Assembly: GCA_964019135.1 (NCBI GenBank)
Contig: OZ025263.1
Span: forward strand, 18,453,123-18,517,122
Direction of reading: 5' to 3'
Length of the DNA stretch: 64,000 bases
DNA from: Arenicola marina
Lineage: Eukaryota > Annelida > Polychaeta > Arenicolidae
Numbering within the stretch: position 1 is the first letter of the stretch; each line of letters begins with the position of its first letter. The position numbers were made by a program, and so were the translations under genes. The notes under the pieces are model-generated. The model did no database searches and was not told where the DNA came from. It was given only the letters and a program-made list of their open reading frames with translations. Below, one piece after another: positions 1-12,700 of the stretch.

Positions 1-430
1 TACTACTACTACCACTACAAATACCATTACTACTACTACTACAAGTACCACTACTACTTCTACTTCTACAAGTACCATTTGACCACTACTACTACTACTA
101 CTACAGGTACTACTATCACTACTACTGCTGTTACCACCACCACTACTATTATTACTACCAATACCACGATCACTACTACTACACGTACCACTACCACTAT
201 TATTACTACTACTAGTATCACTACAACTACTACAATTACTAATACTTCTAGTGCTAGTATCACTACCACTACTACTGGTACTATCACTACTACTACTGCC
301 ACTAATACCACTACCTCTACTACTACTACTAGTACCCCTACCACTACTACCTGTACTACCACTACTACCTGAACTACCACTACTACTATCACTACAAGTA
401 CCTGTACTACCACTATTATTGGTAGTTACC
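1..430. repeat. TAC/ACT trinucleotide microsatellite
   Basis: Imperfect (ACT)n/(ACC)n triplets run from the window edge to about 430, about 60 bases into the intron after the CUB U donor. Open reading frames of poly-threonine or poly-valine type here are a by-product of the period of three. Confidence 0.9.
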
Positions 431-491
431 TGTTGGTGGTGGGCGGGGTCCTCTCCCTCACCACACACCAGGATCCCGATCAAGTCCTTAC

Positions 492-700
492 CCCATCGAA
501 GTTCAGGAACTCCAGATAATCGGCCATGCATCCCTCCGTCTCCTGTAGGCCGAGGTCAGTTGTCTGGATCTCCAGTGTTTCCCCTTCCGGAGCGTCCAGG
601 GCCCAGCGACAGCGCATATTGTTGTCATAGTTACCGGGGTAGTTTGGTGACGTCAGTGTCTGGGCTTGGGTTGAAGCCACCAGGGACCCCCCGCATTGAC
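492..700 (-). CDS. CUBN: CUB U, first-half exon (domain continues outside window)
   Basis: [45 protein letters not shown]. Acceptor GGTCCAG, donor GGG/GTAAGG in phase 0. The second half of this domain would lie below position 1. Confidence 0.9.
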
Positions 701-3700
701 CTGGACCCGAAAGAAAGGCTGGGTAGTTATGGTCCGAACGATGTGAAGTTTACATGGAAATTGTTAAAGTTGCTTTAACAATATTTGGTTGTCAGGGTAG
801 AATCCGTACGAGGGTCAGCAATCACAGATTGCTATCATGTATTCCTCGCATACCACAATAATAGGCATTAGGCAAAATACGCAAATGTCTAGACTCATGA
901 TTTTAAAAGTAATGGGATCCAAGCCCGCCATAACGCTTCCATGTCTCACTGATCCCTTTGAACGTATGCCCCATTCCCTCATGATCCCCACACGTTGTAA
1001 AGAAATTAAATTATATTATGTTTATCATAATAAATACTATATCATTGTTGAATGTATAACTATGTGTTTCAAAGTTGTTGCGAGAGGCCTTGTTATTTTA
1101 ACTTATACGATTTATTTTAAGACTAACGCAAAGATACACTTAAGTTTCAGGAATAAGTCTTATAATTACAGATAATCCAGTTCACATGGTACACATCAAC
1201 AGTTTACCACCTAATAAGAGAGCCCAGAATACTGACATGACTTCAGTACCGCCCCACACGCCTTCGCTACCAGGTCCCATATGTTCACAAACATGTCCTA
1301 AGCCATCATGTTATCGACCAGTTCATGGACGCCTCCTCCTTGAGGTGAACGGAACAAAATGGTTGAAATGTCGCCATAGACTGTCGATATGTGACACGAC
1401 TGTCACTGTGTCACTCACGTCCAATGGCCGTGTAATCGGCGACGAAGCCGGCCCTTTGGATGACGTCATCGGAGACAAACCGGACGAACAGGAAGTTGGT
1501 GGACGAGCTGATGTCTTGCGGCACCTGATTGGCGCAGTATCGACCAACCAGAGGCGACGTATCAAACAGTCCGTCACGCACCTTGGGAACAGAGGATAAT
1601 CATATGTAGAGGTGTGGGGAATGGGCTCAGATGCGATTTGCTTTAGTTATTAACTCATGTTCATCGTTATGTTCATCTACTGTTTGAAGCGGTGGCGAAC
1701 TAGTACCTGGTATCCACCCCCCCCCCCCTCGGGGTAACCTCGGGGCACCTCGGGGGTACTCCCATTGTTTTTCGGTTGGGTTGCTGCTCACGTTTTCAAA
1801 CCCTGACCTCGAGTTTAGCCATGTCGTTCAAAAACTGGTCCGCGGTCTAATTCATGTTCAATCGTAAATAATATCAAGCTGGTAATAGCCATGCTATGAA
1901 CATGAAACAGTTACCGTTTGAGACTCTGAAATAAGCTACATCTTTCACCATGATATTCAAGGCCAAACCAATTTATTACAGAATGTTTTCGAGAAAACTA
2001 ACGACGTATTCACACCCTGTTGGGCGGTTTCAGCGTATACCATGACCATGAGAATGCCCCAGCAACCTTATACACAGAGGCATCGGCTTAACATTAAAAG
2101 AATTACCAAGCTGTCTAAATAAGAGCCAAGACAAGTAACATGGCAACGACTCCATGTCACCTGACCATCTGTCAAAACTGATCTACTCACTAACGGCTTT
2201 TTTCATTACCTAAAAAAGTAACACGTAGTATTTATAAGCCAATGAATGCAACCGTGGGCGGGCGCTACAACATGTATCATGGTTGCCAGGCAACGCCACC
2301 CTGGTTGCCATGACGACTCGCGGACTGACCTCCAAGTAGTCCTTGTTGGCGCAGTCCGTGGCGTCGCCCTCGATGTCCAGAGAGCTGAGGTGAAGCTGCA
2401 CGATGCTGTTGGTGGCCACCACGATACGCCAGATACAGTCCAGGTCCGGTTCGTAGAGTCCGTCCGAGTCGGCGTCCAGGGACCGCAGTTGTCCCGAGGT
2501 GGCGTTCTGGTACCCCCCGCAGCCCTGGAGGGGGCCTGGTGTGGGGAGGGGGGGGGGGCGGGGAAGGGGGGAAGGTGGGGGGGGGGGGGACAAGTGGTGA
2601 CCTTATAGTTCATCATTTCTCTTATCAGTAATAAGTGAAATACTGGTTTTCTAGAGAAAACAACAGGATTGTTACTTCGATACTTCCTATTTTAGAAGAC
2701 GATCTGAATCTGTACCGCGTTGCTGTGACGTCACCCTACAGCGACCTTGACCAACATACTTCCAGTGATGCCTGTGATCTTGACCTTATATTACTCTATT
2801 GATGCTGGGCGACCTTGACCTCATATTACTCTCTTGATGCTGGGCGACCTTGATCTCATATTACTCTATTGATGCTGGGCGACCTTGACCTCATATTACT
2901 CTATTGATGCTGGGCGACCTTGACCTCATATTACTCTATTGATGCTGGGCGACCTTGACCTCATATTACTCTATTGAATCTGATGCTGGGCGACCTTGAC
3001 CTTAATATCTTAGGTCGATACTGGCGACATTGACCTTATTTTAACCTGAATAATACCGTCGATGCTCGCGACCTTGACCTTATATTACTAGATTGGGCGA
3101 CCGTGACCTTATACTGCTAGATTGGGCGACCTAGGCCTAAATCCTCAGACTCTGGCCCCTGCCCCCCCCCCGCCCCCCACCCTTCCGCTTAGATCTGTCG
3201 CATTAGATCAACGGATCCTGGGTTCAAATTGGGACCTGGACATTAATCTGGTGTTTCATCCGTTCATCAATCATCGACCTGGGAGATTGATTCGTTACTT
3301 ACCCCAGTTTAACCCTTGTGAGCATAAAAGTGGCCTAAATGCATACAACAAATGTCCATTTCGACCACGTACCATAGGTGGTCCTGTAGGCGGCGGTGAA
3401 GCCCTTGTGGGACACGGAGGAGTCGCTGCTGAAGACAACGAGCATTGTGGATCCGGTGGTGCGCAGGACGGGGGGGAGGGTCGACCCACAGAACATCCCC
3501 AGCAAGGGGTCAGTGGGGGACCCCCCGTCGTGCAGCGACACGAAGTCAAACTGACACCGCGAGCTACTCTCGATCTCAAACTCCGTGAACCTGTGGGAGA
3601 GCGACAGTGAGAGTTATCCCACACAGCGATATCGTCCCTCATAAACTTAACATGGAAATAGGGCTATACAGTTCTCGCGATCGGGCTGCGAGACTTCAGT

Positions 3701-6700
3701 TTTGGGGACAAACAAACACAAGTGCTCCATGTTGAAGTACCAGCAGCTATAAGTCAATTTCTTTCCAGGTTTATTCTAAAGACTATGAGTACCATTTCAC
3801 TAAACATGGCTATGGGAGATGTACGTTAAAAAAATGGATTGGATTGGATGCGATGAAGCGCAGAACTTTGAGAATATACAAGGAAAAATCCGTCTTCAAA
3901 ACACTCGAAAGCTAAAAATAACGTTCTAAATTTAGCCCTGCACCCGTGCTTTCGCAAGTTTACCAAACAGCGAGTGACGTCACGGAGTTTCGCGTGCCTC
4001 CGCGGTAACAAAAATGGCGAGAGCAAGTGATCGACAACCATTCCGCTGTCAAAATGTGCAGTGTATGGAGTAAAAATAAACGGGTGCGTCATTAAACCAC
4101 ATGCAAAATGCAATGGAAATGCAAAAAAACGTTAGTTTCTCAGTCGTACTGTCCCGTCGTAACAAATATTCGTCATTGTGATGGCGCAAACGAATAAAAA
4201 ATATGTCATCTATCCATTTTGTGAAGCTATATTTCTTAAATATTCTTAATCATAGCGCCAGGCCTTCCGCAATGGACCCACCCCTCGGCGCCTGGCTTTT
4301 GCGACGGTAGTCTGGTTCCCAGTCTCTCTCTCTTTGCGTAACGTACACGTCACCCCTACGTCACAGATAGTCAGGATACCAGTGTGCGCAGAGATTCTAA
4401 ACTCGTTCCGAACACGTGCTTCGTTTGTTTGTCCCCAAAATGAGTAAACCGGAAGTCTAAGCGAACGAGACTTTATAGCCCTATGGTGTATTAATTGGGT
4501 TTTTGGTGTATAGATACACATAGATGACATTTAATCAATACCAGGACATGTTGATGAGGCACTGGTTTTGGCCAAACTGGAGCATGTCTTGGTTTAAAGT
4601 TTCTTGTGTTCCAAGTCATCGAAATTCGGACTGGACTGTGACATTGGCTTCAAATCCCTTGGTAAATACGGAAAGAAACGATATTTTTGGCTTGATATCT
4701 GGCTGATAGTAAGTGCAGGCTCCAGGTAAGGGATTTTAGTGACAAGAATAGATCAGGTGATAGATTGTAACATTGCTTTGATACCACGACTCTTTTAATT
4801 AATTAATTTTGCCAATTTGTTAAGCAATAATATAATTTCCCTCAAGTACACCGCACCGCCCTTCCATGTATGGGCGAACCATTGTTTCAGCAATTAACCT
4901 TTACTACAATAACACACTTCGTGGGTTCTTACATGGAAGATGGACCAGTACACTAATGTCCATATAAAGTAAGACAAGTAAAGAATATGGTGCAAACTAC
5001 GTTGTTGTCACTCTGCCAGCAGAGGGAGCTCGTTCTTTGGCGTAAGCGTAACGCCCTCTGCCGGGAGATCGCGCTGAGTTGTAGGACTATACAGCGCCGC
5101 CTGGTGTTGGGGCGTGCGCGGGTCTGCATGCAGGCAGGCTGGTTCCCCTACCTGAGCTCCACGACCCTGTCGTCTGCCACGTCGATGGTCCAGCTACAGT
5201 TGGCGTTGTTCCTGTAGTTGATGGGGTGGTGCGGCGTCTCAATGGTACCGGTCGGCTCCGTGTGGGTACCGCCGCATTCTGCAGTCGTCAACACCCACGA
5301 TACAGGTACATACAGGCATAATCAATCCACAATTAATCTCAGTGACATTAATTTTCTGCGTTCTAAAATAGTTTTTTTGTAAAAGCTGTTTATTCCGCAA
5401 TCTCGCATACAGTGGCGTCCGCCCGCCCCCTGGTGTTGGAGATGAAATGTACGAGCGGCAACCATTTACATGTATAACTTATTAAAGGAGCTTTCCGTTA
5501 TCTTTCCGTTAGCTGTATGGCTTCCACCAAACTTACCAGATCCCGACACGTAATACGAGTAGCTAATAGTGTCTTTGAATGGCATTGTGCTAGTGCCCTT
5601 AGGTTGATAAAATTATGAACGGATACAAATTATAACAATGAATAGGGGAGTTTCGGGGATCGTTTTAAGATGTATTCAAAAAAACCTTATAGCTAAAAAC
5701 GATGCATAGCATGCTAATCTATGTTGCACATTTAACCAGTATTGCATAACTAATCCTCATTGTATAATTAATCAATTTGGTTTAAATGAATTAATAACTA
5801 ATAGTTATCAATATTTTCAACAACTTCTGACCGGATGGAAGAAGACACGTGGTTAAGCAATGCGTGGTTGCCATGGTTACCTGATACCGTGTACCGAGCC
5901 AGCCAGCCTCTGTCCGTGACGTCAGCATCCGTGTGGAACTGAATGAAGAGAGCGCCAGTAGCGACCAGCGGCTGAGGCGGAGATTGACCGCAGAAGCGCC
6001 CCAGACGGCGACCATCGGTACTAGTGCCCTCATAAACCATAAGCCAGTCGTGGGGACACCAGAAACTCGCTGTGAAATGCCAACATCGGAACGTAAAACC
6101 TTGATACCGTTACAAGGGAAGAGGTCTTCTGTTCGCCATTATAAGACATGAATGCTACAATTAATTTTAACCTCGTTGTTACACGGGCAGTTACCCATAA
6201 TTCATAATTCATATTTATCCAACGGACAGAGCACTTAAGAAGAAAGTCGACATTCTCCGTTTACCAAAACGCGAAGATGCGTCGTTTGATAAGGTTTCTC
6301 CCAACTATCGACACTACCAACATAATTCAAATTTAAATATTCTATGTCGATATCGTATATGTAAGATATAATAGATTAAGTTATATTTGTGTAAAACTAA
6401 TAATTTCAAGACTAAAGTAACTAATAAAACCCTGTGTTATACTGTGAGATATAGTTTTCATGCTGTATTAACATCAATGTAATTAACGCCTGAATGTAAT
6501 ATAATACACTTCTCGTGAGAAGATGTATTGTCTGTATGAACTAGCGAGAATGAATGACGAAGCCATGCAATATCAATAAACATGGCATGTTTGTCATGCA
6601 ATATCAATAAACATGTCATGTTTGCATGCAATATTAATGAACATGGCATGTTTGTCATGCAATATCAATAAACATGACATGTTTGTCATAAAACATACAT

Positions 6701-9700
6701 ACATACTTACACCGAATTCTGTACTTCCTGCCCAAACAAACGTTACAATAGCAAGTACATAAACAATTACTGTTAACACCAAACTGGAAATTTGCACTTT
6801 TTTGTGATCCTAATTACCAATCCGGTTTATCTCACCTTTACTAATATCTGATGGGTGCAATGCATGCAGCATCGTATATGCAGCGGTTTGGCTGCGTTAC
6901 AATGTCCTGCGATTAGAAGCCCACGTTAGGTGAGTGCGGGGCCTCGTACAGATACAGCGTACAGAAGCCCACGTTAGGTGGGTGCGGGGCCTCGTACAGA
7001 TACAGCGTACATAAGCCCACGTTAGGTGGGTGCGGGGCCTCGTACAGATACAGCGTACAGAAGCCCACGTTAGGTGGGTGCGGGGCCTCGTACAGATGCA
7101 GCGTACAGAAGCCCACGTTAGGTGGGTGCGGAGCCTCATACAGATACAGCGTACAGAAGCCCACGTTAGGTGGGTGCGGGGCCTCATACAGATACAGCGT
7201 ACAGAAGCCCACGTTAGGTGGGTGCGGGGCCTCGTACAGATACAGCGTACAGAAGCCCACGTTAGGTGGGTGCGGGGCCTCATACAGATACAGCGTACAG
7301 AAGCCCACGTTAGGTGGGTGCGGGGCCTCATACAGATACAGCGTACAGAAGCCCACGTTAGGTGGGTGCGGGGCCTCGTACAGATACAGCGTACAGAAGC
7401 CCACGTTAGGTGGGTGCGGAGCCTCATACAGATACAGCGTACAGAAGCCCACGTTAGGTGGGTGCGGGGCCTCGTACAGATACAGCGCACAGAAGCCCAC
7501 GTTAGGTGGGTGCGGGGCCTCATACAGATACAGCGTACAGAAGCCCACGTTAGGTGGGTGCGGGGCCTCATACAGATACAGCGTACAGAAGCCCACGTTA
7601 GGTGGGTGCGGGGCCTCATACAGATACAGCGTACAGAAGCCCACGTTAGGTGGGTGCGGGGCCTCATACAGATACAGCGTACAGAAGCCCACGTTAGGTG
7701 GGTGCGGGGCCTCATACAGATACAGCGTACAGAAGCCCACGTTAGGTGGGTGCGGGGCCTCATACAGATACAGCGCACAGAAGCCCACGTTAGGTGGGTG
7801 CGGGGCCTTGTACAGATACAGCGTCGCAAGATGACAATGAAAGAAGAAATCAATGTCGCCTACTTATCTGACTATAAACGTTTAGGTGCATCATTTTGTC
7901 ATCCTTATCATCATTATCATCCCTCCATCTACATCATCATCATCATCCCCTCATGATGAGGATGATGACGATCATCATCGTCATCTATCCATCATCATCT
8001 TTTATTTTGTGATTTGTCTTCTCCCGGGAAGCGTTGGGGGCGGTTGCGCTTGATTTGAATATATATCACAAAACTGAAATCAATGTATTGTAGGTGAGAT
8101 GCAATGCTGTCATCACCAAGCGATCACCAAGCGATGGACATACCGGAACCAGGCGACAGCGGCGGTATTAACGCCTGGTCAGCTGTCATAAGCAATCTGA
8201 AGTGTTCCATCAGGGCTATACTAGGCTACTAGCAGCTGGTGCAGTTCTGTGCAGATATATTACGGCCGTATACTCGACAGCCATCGGTTGTCGGTTGCCC
8301 AATTACCTCGTGACCGGCTTGGAGGGGGCTGGTTTGGATGGAAGTACTGCCACGCCGCCAAATCCACCTCTGTTTAAGTGTTCAACACAGCAGTGAGACC
8401 ATCATAGCAATAGTCATGTTATTAATTATGTCATTATCTGGGTGTACATTGTTCGCACAAAGGAATAATCGCGCTAAATGAAATGTAGACATTGCTTTCA
8501 AAATTAAGAACACTTAAGTACATATCTGGGTGTCACGTGACACGCCATGCTCATAATTATCTTAGCAATTACATTTGTTTGCAGATAGACATAACTGTTA
8601 ATGTATTTTCTACTCATAACAAAAATGATAAGGACAGGTGCACATACAAGTCATACATTACCATCAAGACGACCTGGTGAGAATGAGCCACAAGAAAATG
8701 GGGAATAATGCACTTAATTCGTCTCTATGCAACGGAAACTGCGAAAGATTGCGGCACAAGGGAAAATATATTCATAGACGAAGTCGCCCGTCGAGTTACT
8801 GGGAATAAAAGTCATTGGAAATGTTGGGAATGCGTCGATTTCTGTTTCAGCAGTCTCGAGTCATGTCTTGGTGTCGTATTGCAAAAACGGGTTTTTATTG
8901 TGAATTCATTGTGTCGTATTGCAAAAACAGGTCTTATATTGTTGATTCATTTCAACGAGTGTTTGATTCACCAAGGTTTGTGCTCAACGATATCATGCTA
9001 ACTCAATAAATGTAGAATTATATAACGGGTATAATCCTAATCCGATACAAGACATGCGGTCAAGCAATATTCCTAAATTAAATCAGTTTTGCATGCAAAG
9101 GGAAAACCTATTGTGCAATAATATATCCGTTCCGTGAATAAATGCGAACCAGATATCTTCATCCCGTGCAGTGCTGTCATATAGTGTGTTGGTGTTTTAC
9201 GCCGCCTTTGTGTACACAAGGGCTAAACTGAGCCAAGGAACCTCCCGGGACGATGAAGGATGAAGGGATGAAACATGCCCCAGATTAGGTTGGTTCTATA
9301 TTCAGGACGCTCTAACCACTTTTGGTCATATCGCGTCAAAAGGAAAAAGAAGGGAGAGCGGAGCCATGTCCCCGCAGGTGACCCCCTACTGTTTGCGATG
9401 CAGGACATGGAATCTTTATTCTGCGACCAAACAGACATGGCCACAGCGGGGCGCGAACCATCGACCCACGTCCCGTTAGGCTCTCAGGTGCCCAAAGTAG
9501 GTACCCGGGCCCGGATTCGAACCCAGGACCTTTTGATCTACACCCGTACGACAGGGACGTAATCAAGAAATATAATAATCAAGGCCCACAATGATACTCA
9601 TGTCGTAATCATTGGCTCATATGACGTTGATAGCGGTATGAGGTGTGCTCCAATCGGCCAAACAGTGACACTCGCTGCGTATCCATGGCAACACGATGAT

Positions 9701-12700
9701 GCTGTTGGAGTCGTAACTTGGAAAAAACTGATAATTTGACATACTGGATACTGGATTTTGTCGATACATACTCGATACTCGACTGTTTATTCTGTAAAAT
9801 ATCAAGGCATTATTACTTGACGGATCGAGGATTGCACTTTGAAAAATGCTTGTACCAAGCCCCAAGATGGCAGAGTGAGCGAGAGACAGACAGACAGAGA
9901 GACACAGAGTGAGAGACAGACAGAGAGAGACACAGAGTGAGAGACAGGCAGAGAGAGACACAGAGTGAGAGACAGGCAGAGAGAGACACAGAGTGAGAGA
10001 CAGGCAGAGAGAGACACAGAGTGAGAGAGAGGCAGAGAGAGACAGAGTGAGAGAGAGGCAGAGAGAGACACAGAGTGAGAGACAGGCAGAGAGAAACGGG
10101 GAGGGAGAGAGAGGGGGGAGAGAGAGAGAGAAGAACAATTGGAGAAAGATGGAGTGAGACAGGAGAGCAGTCTATCCAGACCTCTTCCCTTAGGGACTAC
10201 CAGGAAAATGGGGGGGGGGAGGGGGGGCACGATTGTTTTACCTTGGGGGTGGTGGGGGGGGGGGGGCAAGGGGTATTACCGTTCCTCGGGAATGGGCTTT
10301 TCATTTCACCGTGAACGAGGAACGAGGAAAATAATTCTTCGTGAACTGGGAATGTGAAATTAGCCGACCGTCGGGATCAAGGATTTTCATTTATCGTAAA
10401 CTGAGAATCTTAAGATTAAATAACCGTGAATTGAGAAACACGCCCCTCCCCCTTGTCCCCCATCCCCCCTACCTTGAGCCCAGATTATTTATTTCTTAAA
10501 TGATAGGTGAGCAAAAGATTGTATTCATTATCAGCTATCTCAGTTTTCATAATACACCTTCTAAGCGTTCATGCAGCATGCGAAAAACTTGGCTTCATAT
10601 CACGATAAACACTGACAAGCAAAATCATACAATCAAATCACTTACACGTTCGGTATTGGCCAAAATGAACATCAGCACCGGGTCGATAATAATCATCGTA
10701 ATCATATACAAATTCATCCTGGAAGTCTGGGATCTCAGGAATAGAACTAGAAGGTGACAAATCAGTCGGAATCTCGAATGGACCGGTAGTGACGTCACGA
10801 CGCTTCCGTTTTCCGCCAACCATCCGTCTGCCCTCAGGGCGCGTCTTATTTATGCCCACGTTTTTATAACCTTCACCTTCTATCCGGAACTGGACCGGGT
10901 CAAAGGTCAACATTATATACTTCTGCCCCTGGGTAGTGACGGTGTAGTTACAGAGCAGGTTGTTGTCGTAGTTGCCGGGGTAACCGGGTGACAGTATGAC
11001 TCCGTCGTCCCCAGTGTAGTTAGCGCCACAGGCTGGAATAAATATATTGACATGGATTTAGCCCAGGATGGGAAAAAGTAGCGTAGTCTTGAACTTAATG
11101 TTAATTAAGAGTTCAATGACATGCGTGATATTTAATTGCCGCAGAAACAAATCGACGTAGGGTTCAATTCTGTTTTCTATTAAAACTATCTCGCATGAGA
11201 GAGACAACACTCATCCCGCCATCGACGACTATATAACTGCTGCAGTGACAATAACTACACATTTATGTTTAGGCCCGTTGGGTCAGGTTCGGCAACCCGC
11301 TCGGTACCCCAACACGTGACAGGGCAACTCTTGGTGTACCGATATGGAAATGCCTATTCCAATGAAATGCACACACCGTTCACATCCGGTGCACGTAGAG
11401 GCAGTGAAACCAACCTACTCTATCACCTTTCAATCAGCCGCCATCTTTTCCCGAATGTCCCGTGTGGTTTTGAGCGGGATGCAATCGGCATGCCGATTGA
11501 ATGCGAACGCACCCAACCCGAGCGAAAGAAGCGTCGGCGTGTACACCGATGCGTAATGTGCGTATTCGGGTTACCGCAGGGATATACCGGGATACCAACA
11601 AAATGCGCCCTACAGGTGAACAACGCGAAGAGGGTTCTCGCAAGAGGCAAGAGGCAAACCCATCGCATGGTAAGCACTCACCCGGAAGCCGTTGCACAAA
11701 CTGGACAGAGATGTAGTCCGATTTTCTATGCTGGCAAAAATAGTTGACTATTTCCCTGTTCTGATCTAATGGTCAATTAACGACAGGCTGGTAGCACACG
11801 TTTCCAACGCACATCCTAAAGCATACATGGGACTAGGGATGTTGGAATTGAATATCTTGTGGGGTAACCGCGGTAACCGGGGTTAAAATTCCGTTATTGC
11901 CACTCAATCTAGACCCCTTTATAACAGGGGTCGTGTTCATTAGCTACATACTTACCTCCGGCACAATTTCCCATTACATGGTTGGCTTGCCATACTACCA
12001 ACATTCCAAAAAGGAAAAGACATTCCCCCCTCGCTGCTGTCACCCCACCTCAGCGCATGCGCGCTAGCGGTCAACCTCTTTTCTGAAGTAAGGCACCAGC
12101 GGCAACAGGAGGGTCACCGTGGGGGTCGGCTGGGCGGGACCGACGATGCCGGAGGTAAGTATGTAGCTAATGAACACGACCCCTGTTATAAAGGGGTCGA
12201 GGGCCACCGTGGAGAGCGGCTCGAATGGAGAGCGCAATAGGCATCGCAGCACTAAGGCCAGGTCCCACTGTGGGAGCTGGAAAGACGTGCGGGGACGCTC
12301 CAAGAAGAAAGATGCCAGCAAGTCGGTCAGTACCGCGCTGGGCGGTAGATCGACGCCCATGGCCTGGCGGATCGTAGTATTGATAGCGGTCCGGTAACCC
12401 TGGATCGTAGAGGTGGCTAAGGCCTTGGCCGTGAAAAGGTGGAGGAGAAAATCGGCGAGGCGTGGTACAGTGGGATTGAAGGGATCCACCTTCCGTGGCT
12501 CGCACCAACCCACCCATGTGCGCCACCGGGAGTCGTACAGAGCGGTGGTGCCGGACCGTTTGCTCGTGGTAATTCGTTCAGCCACTGCAACCGGATAGCC
12601 GCGGCGGGTGATGTTGTCCCTGATATCAGCCACGCGTGTAGCTTGAACATCCCCGGGTTGTGGTGGAAGCGACCCGACCTTGGCTGGCACAGCAGGCGGT

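Noticed and set aside
66..413. Poly-valine and poly-threonine frames
   Set aside because: Products of a trinucleotide microsatellite.
6070..6105. Alternative acceptor extending CUB R 2 upstream by about 34 bases
   Set aside because: It is in phase and cannot be excluded, but TTTCACAG at 6070 has the better pyrimidine tract and gives a standard spacing to the third cysteine.
7030..7956. Plus-strand frame of about 300 residues
   Set aside because: A translation of the 48-bp minisatellite; no domain, and equally long frames exist on the other strand.
11690..11720. Minus-strand DYISVQFV followed by a GTGAGT donor, resembling a CUB fragment
   Set aside because: CUB Q and CUB R are complete without it, the phases do not require it, and no other CUB motif surrounds it.
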